Origin: Streptomyces stelliscabiei
GTDB lineage: Bacteria; Actinomycetota; Actinomycetes; Streptomycetales; Streptomycetaceae
Length of the DNA stretch: 64,000 bases
Direction: 5' to 3'
Assembly: GCF_014873495.1 (NCBI RefSeq)
Contig: NZ_JADBGF010000001.1
Coordinates: 9,238,001-9,302,000, forward strand
The position numbers and the translations under genes were made by a program. This document shows positions 62,895 to 64,000 of this stretch, piece after piece. Every line of letters starts with the position of its first letter. The stretch's first letter is position 1. A model generated the notes under the pieces. That model was given only the letters and a program-made list of their open reading frames with translations, made no database searches and was not told the DNA's origin.

Positions 62895-63920
62895 ATGTCG
62901 CAGCCGGTGGGTATCAAGGACGTCGCCGCAGCCGCCGGAGTCTCCGTCGGCACGGTCTCCAACGTCATCAACCGGCCGGACTCGGTGGCCTCCGGAACCC
63001 GGGCCCGCGTGCTGGCCGCGATCGACCGTCTCGGCTACGTCCGCAGCGAGTCGGCGCGCCAGCTGCGGGCGGGGCGGAGCCGGATCATGGGGCTGCTCGT
63101 GCTCGACATGGGCAACCCCTTCTTCGTCGACGTCGCGCGCGGTGCCGAGCGGGCCGCGCGCGACGCCGGACTCGGCGTGATGGTCTGCAACAGCGCGCAG
63201 AGCGCGAGCGAGGAGTCCGAGTACCTCTCGCTGTTCGCCGAACAACGGGTGCGCGGCGTGCTGCTCACCCCCGCCGACGCGACGGGCCGCAACATCGCCG
63301 CGTTCCGCCGTCACGGCATCCCCTTCGTCCTCGTCGACCGGGTCGCCGAGGGCACCACCGAGTGCTCGGTCTCCGTCGACGACGTCGCGGGCGGTGCCCT
63401 CGCCGTCCGGCATCTGATCGACGCGGGTCACCGCTCCCTCGCCTACGTCAGCGGACCGGCGGGTTTCAACCAGGTCCGCGACCGCCGCACGGGTGCCCTC
63501 AACGCCCTGCGCGAGGCGGGCCTCGGCGCCGACGCCCTGCGCGAGCTGCCCACCGAGCGCCTCGACGTGGCCGCCGGCCGGGACGCGGGCGCCCGTCTCC
63601 TCGGCCTGGTCGACCGTCCCACCGCCGTCTTCTGCGCCAACGACCTGCTCGCCCTCGGCGTGCTCCAGGCCATGTACGCGGCCGGAGTGAGCGTCCCGGA
63701 CGACCTCGCCATCGTCGGTTACGACGACATCGAGTTCGCCGCCGCGGCGGCCGTCCCCCTCACCTCCGTACGGCAGCCCGCCGTCACCATGGGCGCCCTC
63801 GCCGCCGAACTCCTGCTGGAGGAGACCGAGGCCGAGACCGCGCCCGTGCGGCACGAGCACCGGCGGGTCGTCCTCCAGCCGGAACTGGTGGTGCGGCGCT
63901 CCAGCCTCTCGGCGCGCTGA
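62895..63920 (+). CDS. rhaR: LacI-family transcriptional regulator (candidate rhamnose repressor)
   Basis: Repressor (341 aa). The helix-turn-helix and hinge are IKDVAAAAGVSVGTVSNVINRP and SARQLRAGRSRIMGLLV. The sugar-binding domain has LDMGNPFFVDVARGAERAARD, AVFCANDLLALGVLQAMYAAG, and VGYDDIEFAAAAAVPLTSVRQP. ATG 62895 is chosen: it is preceded by GGAGG, while ATG 62856 has none. At the end of the rha block, it is the natural regulator of the LacI-like operators at 55919 and 56085; rhamnose or a product would relieve repression. Confidence 0.9.
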   Translation: MSQPVGIKDVAAAAGVSVGTVSNVINRPDSVASGTRARVLAAIDRLGYVRSESARQLRAGRSRIMGLLVLDMGNPFFVDVARGAERAARDAGLGVMVCNSAQSASEESEYLSLFAEQRVRGVLLTPADATGRNIAAFRRHGIPFVLVDRVAEGTTECSVSVDDVAGGALAVRHLIDAGHRSLAYVSGPAGFNQVRDRRTGALNALREAGLGADALRELPTERLDVAAGRDAGARLLGLVDRPTAVFCANDLLALGVLQAMYAAGVSVPDDLAIVGYDDIEFAAAAAVPLTSVRQPAVTMGALAAELLLEETEAETAPVRHEHRRVVLQPELVVRRSSLSAR

Positions 63921-63959
63921 GCGCCCGTTCAGCAGCCCCTGCCGAAGGCCGCCCCCGTA

Positions 63960-63975
63960 CTGACCCATGGGTCAG
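63960..63975. promoter_or_regulatory. 16-bp perfect palindrome at the window edge
   Basis: CTGACCCATGGGTCAG is a perfect palindrome 40 nt after the lacI stop. It may be an operator or promoter element for the next gene outside the window, or a small terminator. Nothing else is visible in 63921-64000. Confidence 0.5.
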
Positions 63976-64000
63976 CGAGAACTTCTTGATCCACGGGGTC

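Overview
The window is high-GC actinobacterial chromosome, almost certainly Streptomyces. The evidence is G/C at third codon positions, frequent GTG starts, 4-nt ATGA/GTGA stop-start overlaps, twin-arginine-secreted carbohydrate enzymes, a cobalamin locus with a fused CobIJ plus CobN, an ECF41 sigma factor and an S-adenosyl methyltransferase of the DUF574 type. I saw no rRNA, tRNA, insertion sequence, phage gene or CRISPR array. All assignments come from reading motifs and gene order; no database search was run.

Layout. 1-3.3 kb: an amino-acid permease, a DUF2218 protein and a divergent 2-hydroxyacid dehydrogenase that share a region with two AT-rich palindromes. 3.3-8.5 kb: secreted glycan enzymes (GH97, a variant GH95, and a PL7-like lyase fold). 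8.6-20.3 kb: cobalamin ring synthesis (cobL, cobM, cbiD, cobK, cobIJ, cobH, cobG, and cobN behind a B12 riboswitch). 20.3-33.5 kb: a catabolic cluster with a gamma-glutamyl hydrolase, aldehyde dehydrogenase and permease; a TetR regulator; a homoprotocatechuate-type ring-cleavage operon that begins with ferredoxin and ferredoxin reductase; and a divergent glutamine-synthetase-like gene with a P450. 33.5-39.3 kb: ECF41 sigma factor, small membrane protein, AraC/GyrI regulator, flavin monooxygenase, a lipoprotein-like secreted or membrane protein, and a Gfo/Idh oxidoreductase. 39.4-43.8 kb: a GH29 fucosidase with ricin lectin, zinc alcohol dehydrogenase, a decayed dehydrogenase and an intact SDR. 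43.9-47.7 kb: katG-fur, a broken EamA transporter and a methyltransferase. 47.9-63.9 kb: lutCBA and a full L-rhamnose locus (rhaB, aldolase/dehydrogenase, rhaI; divergent ABC transporter, mutarotase, BNR-4 enzyme, LacI regulator).

How they work together. The rhamnose block reads as one route. A secreted BNR-4 enzyme frees rhamnose, the ABC system imports it, and mutarotase, isomerase, kinase and aldolase split it. The fused dehydrogenase oxidises lactaldehyde to lactate, and LutABC takes lactate to pyruvate.

The most novel-looking system is the amine/aromatic cluster at 20.3-33.5 kb. Three separate transcription units each carry the same GTTT-N6-AAAC dyad in their control regions: permease-aldehyde dehydrogenase-hydrolase; ferredoxin-reductase-ring cleavage-TetR; and GS-like-P450. 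I infer one TetR regulon that gamma-glutamylates an amine, oxidises it with a P450 where the Puu pathway uses the PuuB flavin oxidase, and cleaves a catechol ring by HpaD/E/G-like steps.

A second notable signal is a composite intergenic repeat found twice: tandem 23-24 nt units between long inverted arms, once between cobM and cbiD and once inside the rha operon.
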